Assembly: GCA_029258815.1 (NCBI GenBank) | Contig: JAPDJZ010000052.1 | Span: 1 to 6,273 of the forward strand | Reading direction: 5' to 3' | DNA: 6,273 nt | Origin: an archaeon | GTDB taxonomy: Archaea; Thermoproteota; Nitrososphaeria_A; Caldarchaeales; Wolframiiraptoraceae | Shown: positions 5,376 to 6,273 of the stretch, in pieces | Position numbering within the stretch: the first letter of the stretch is position 1 | Layout: each line of letters begins with the position of its first letter | The notes under the pieces: model-generated | Databases searched by the model: none | Told to the model about the DNA's origin: nothing | The model's input: only the letters and a program-made list of their open reading frames with translations | Program-made: the position numbers and the translations under genes

Positions 5376-5930
5376 ATGCTTCTTATAATCGAGAAGGAGA
5401 CCCTGCTGGAACTCGCTAGGCTCGTCGCCGGGGAGGAGGGCGCGGGGGTTATGAAGCTCCTCCTGAGAAAGCCCGGGATAGTCGATGAGGAGATCTCCCG
5501 GAGGCTTAAGCTCGACGTTAGGGAGGTTAGGAAGATACTTCACAAGCTAGGGGGGATAGGGATACTCCACTACGAGCTCACCCGCGATAAGGAGACCGAG
5601 CATAGGATATTCAAGTGGTACGTCCAGCAGGAGCAGGCGATAGGATTCATAATCTCGAACATGAACAAGATCCTTGATAGGCTTAAGCAGAAGCTCGAGA
5701 CCGAGGAGAGCAACCAGTTCTACTGGTGCGGAACCCTAGGCCACCCGAGGCTCCTCTTCGATCAAGCCATGGAGAAGCTCTTCAGATGCCCGGTCTGCGG
5801 AAAGCCCTTAGAGCCCCACGAGAACGAGGAGCTGATCGAAGCCCTCCGCTGGAAGATCGGGGAGATCGAGAAGGCCGTGAAGGAGATGACGGAGATTAGG
5901 AAGCCCGAGATAGCCGAGGAGGCGAAGTAG
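5376..5930 (+). CDS. tfe: Transcription initiation factor E, alpha subunit (TFE)
   Basis: TFE-alpha helps RNA polymerase open promoter DNA together with TBP and TFB. The 184-residue product has the usual two-part build. An N-terminal winged helix covers about 7-85 (LARLVAGEEGAGVMKLLL, DEEISRRLKLDVREVRKILHKLG, and the wing up to HRIFKWYV). A helical linker follows (86-113), with a zinc-ribbon region FYWCGTLGHPRLLFDQAM...FRCPVCGKPLEPHEN (115-150). The second zinc knuckle is intact (Cys138, Cys141), but the first has only Cys118 and then His123 in place of a C-x2-C pair. A charged helix ends the protein. ATG 5376 is chosen over 5349 because the latter lies in the TATA box and family members begin close to the winged helix. 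There is no Shine-Dalgarno site, which fits a leaderless message. trm56 follows after 11 bp, so the two are probably one transcript. Confidence 0.93.
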   Translation: MLLIIEKETLLELARLVAGEEGAGVMKLLLRKPGIVDEEISRRLKLDVREVRKILHKLGGIGILHYELTRDKETEHRIFKWYVQQEQAIGFIISNMNKILDRLKQKLETEESNQFYWCGTLGHPRLLFDQAMEKLFRCPVCGKPLEPHENEELIEALRWKIGEIEKAVKEMTEIRKPEIAEEAK

Positions 5931-5941
5931 CTCGGCGGGCC

Positions 5942-6273
5942 ATGTCTAGGATAACGGTTCTAAGGCTGGGCCACAGGATAGCTAGGGATAAGCGGATAAC
6001 GACCCACGTGGCCCTAGTCGCCAGAGCCTATGGAGCCGACGAGGTGGTGATAACCGGGGAGCGGGACGACGGGCTGGTCGAGCGAGTGATGAAGGTCGTC
6101 GAGAACTGGGGCGGAAGCTTCTCGGCGAGATTCGAGGACGATTGGAGGAGGGTCGTGAGGGAGTTCAGGAGGAGGGGGGCGGCCGTAATCCACCTAACCA
6201 TGTACGGGATAAACCTCCCGGATATAATTGGCGAGGTTCGGAGGATCTGGAGGGAGGGGAGGGATCTGCTAAT
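5942..6273 (+). CDS. trm56: tRNA (cytidine-56-2'-O)-methyltransferase aTrm56, 5' part
   Basis: aTrm56 is a SPOUT-class enzyme that methylates the ribose of C56 in the T loop of archaeal tRNAs, using S-adenosylmethionine; in some crenarchaea the job is done by a guide RNA instead. The visible 110 residues match the family from the start: VLRLGHRIARDKRITTHVALVARAYGA (6-32, family signature 'LRLGHR...RDxRITTHVALTARAFGA'), then ITGERDD (37-43), WGGSF (56-60) and VIHLTMYGINLPD (82-94). The gene runs off the right edge before the SAM-binding knot, so its 3' end is unknown. ATG 5942 begins at the family's usual point. GGCGGG just upstream is only a weak ribosome binding site, and the 11-bp gap after tfe suggests translation from a shared message. 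It was missed by simple ORF length rules only because it is cut by the window end. Confidence 0.95.
   Translation, partial: MSRITVLRLGHRIARDKRITTHVALVARAYGADEVVITGERDDGLVERVMKVVENWGGSFSARFEDDWRRVVREFRRRGAAVIHLTMYGINLPDIIGEVRRIWREGRDLL

Noticed and set aside
5328..5543. Extension of the DUF2110-like gene to an ATG at 5543, overlapping tfe in antisense
   Set aside because: It would run through the tfe promoter and winged-helix coding region, and the added residues look like an antisense shadow. A TTG at 5327 with its own TATA-like box fits better.

Overview
The window reads as a GC-rich archaeal chromosome segment. The evidence is an archaeal-type AspRS, Alba, ribosomal protein L40e, transcription factor E, aTrm56 tRNA methylase and an intron-containing tRNA-Val. 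Alba, heavy use of AGG and ATA codons, very short intergenic gaps and leaderless-looking starts suggest a thermophile, probably of the Thermoproteota/Korarchaeota side of the tree. I cannot place it more precisely from sequence alone.

Layout, left to right. (1) 1-853, plus strand: the C-terminal part of a FtsX/MacB-type ABC transporter permease. An in-frame TAG near the left edge separates it from what looks like the rest of its own reading frame. (2) 907-1167 and 1233-1844, plus strand: an unassigned 86-residue basic protein and a class I SAM-dependent methyltransferase. (3) 1856-4135, minus strand: alba, then a NusA-like KH/zinc-finger protein, then aspS. The last two look like an operon with a TATA box and Shine-Dalgarno site ahead of the NusA-like gene. 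aspS ends 11 bp from the convergent methyltransferase. (4) 4260-4567, plus strand: L40e (53 residues) and a tRNA-Val(CAC) with a predicted 18-nt intron. (5) 4590-5327, minus strand: a protein that I tentatively relate to archaeal DUF2110, divergent from (6) tfe and trm56, plus strand, the latter cut by the window end.

Most of the window is information-processing housekeeping: tRNA charging, tRNA structure and modification, the ribosome, transcription initiation and chromatin. No defence system, CRISPR array, transposon or other mobile element is visible. The most interesting points are the in-frame amber codon in the permease, the interleaved divergent promoters of tfe and the DUF2110-like gene, the half-degenerate zinc ribbon of TFE, the imperfect splice motif of the tRNA-Val intron, a palindrome on the TATA box of the nusA-like/aspS operon, and a mixed set of specificity residues in AspRS. 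I see no convincing undescribed system. Of the nine genes whose stop codon lies in the window, six end in TAG, three in TAA and none in TGA.
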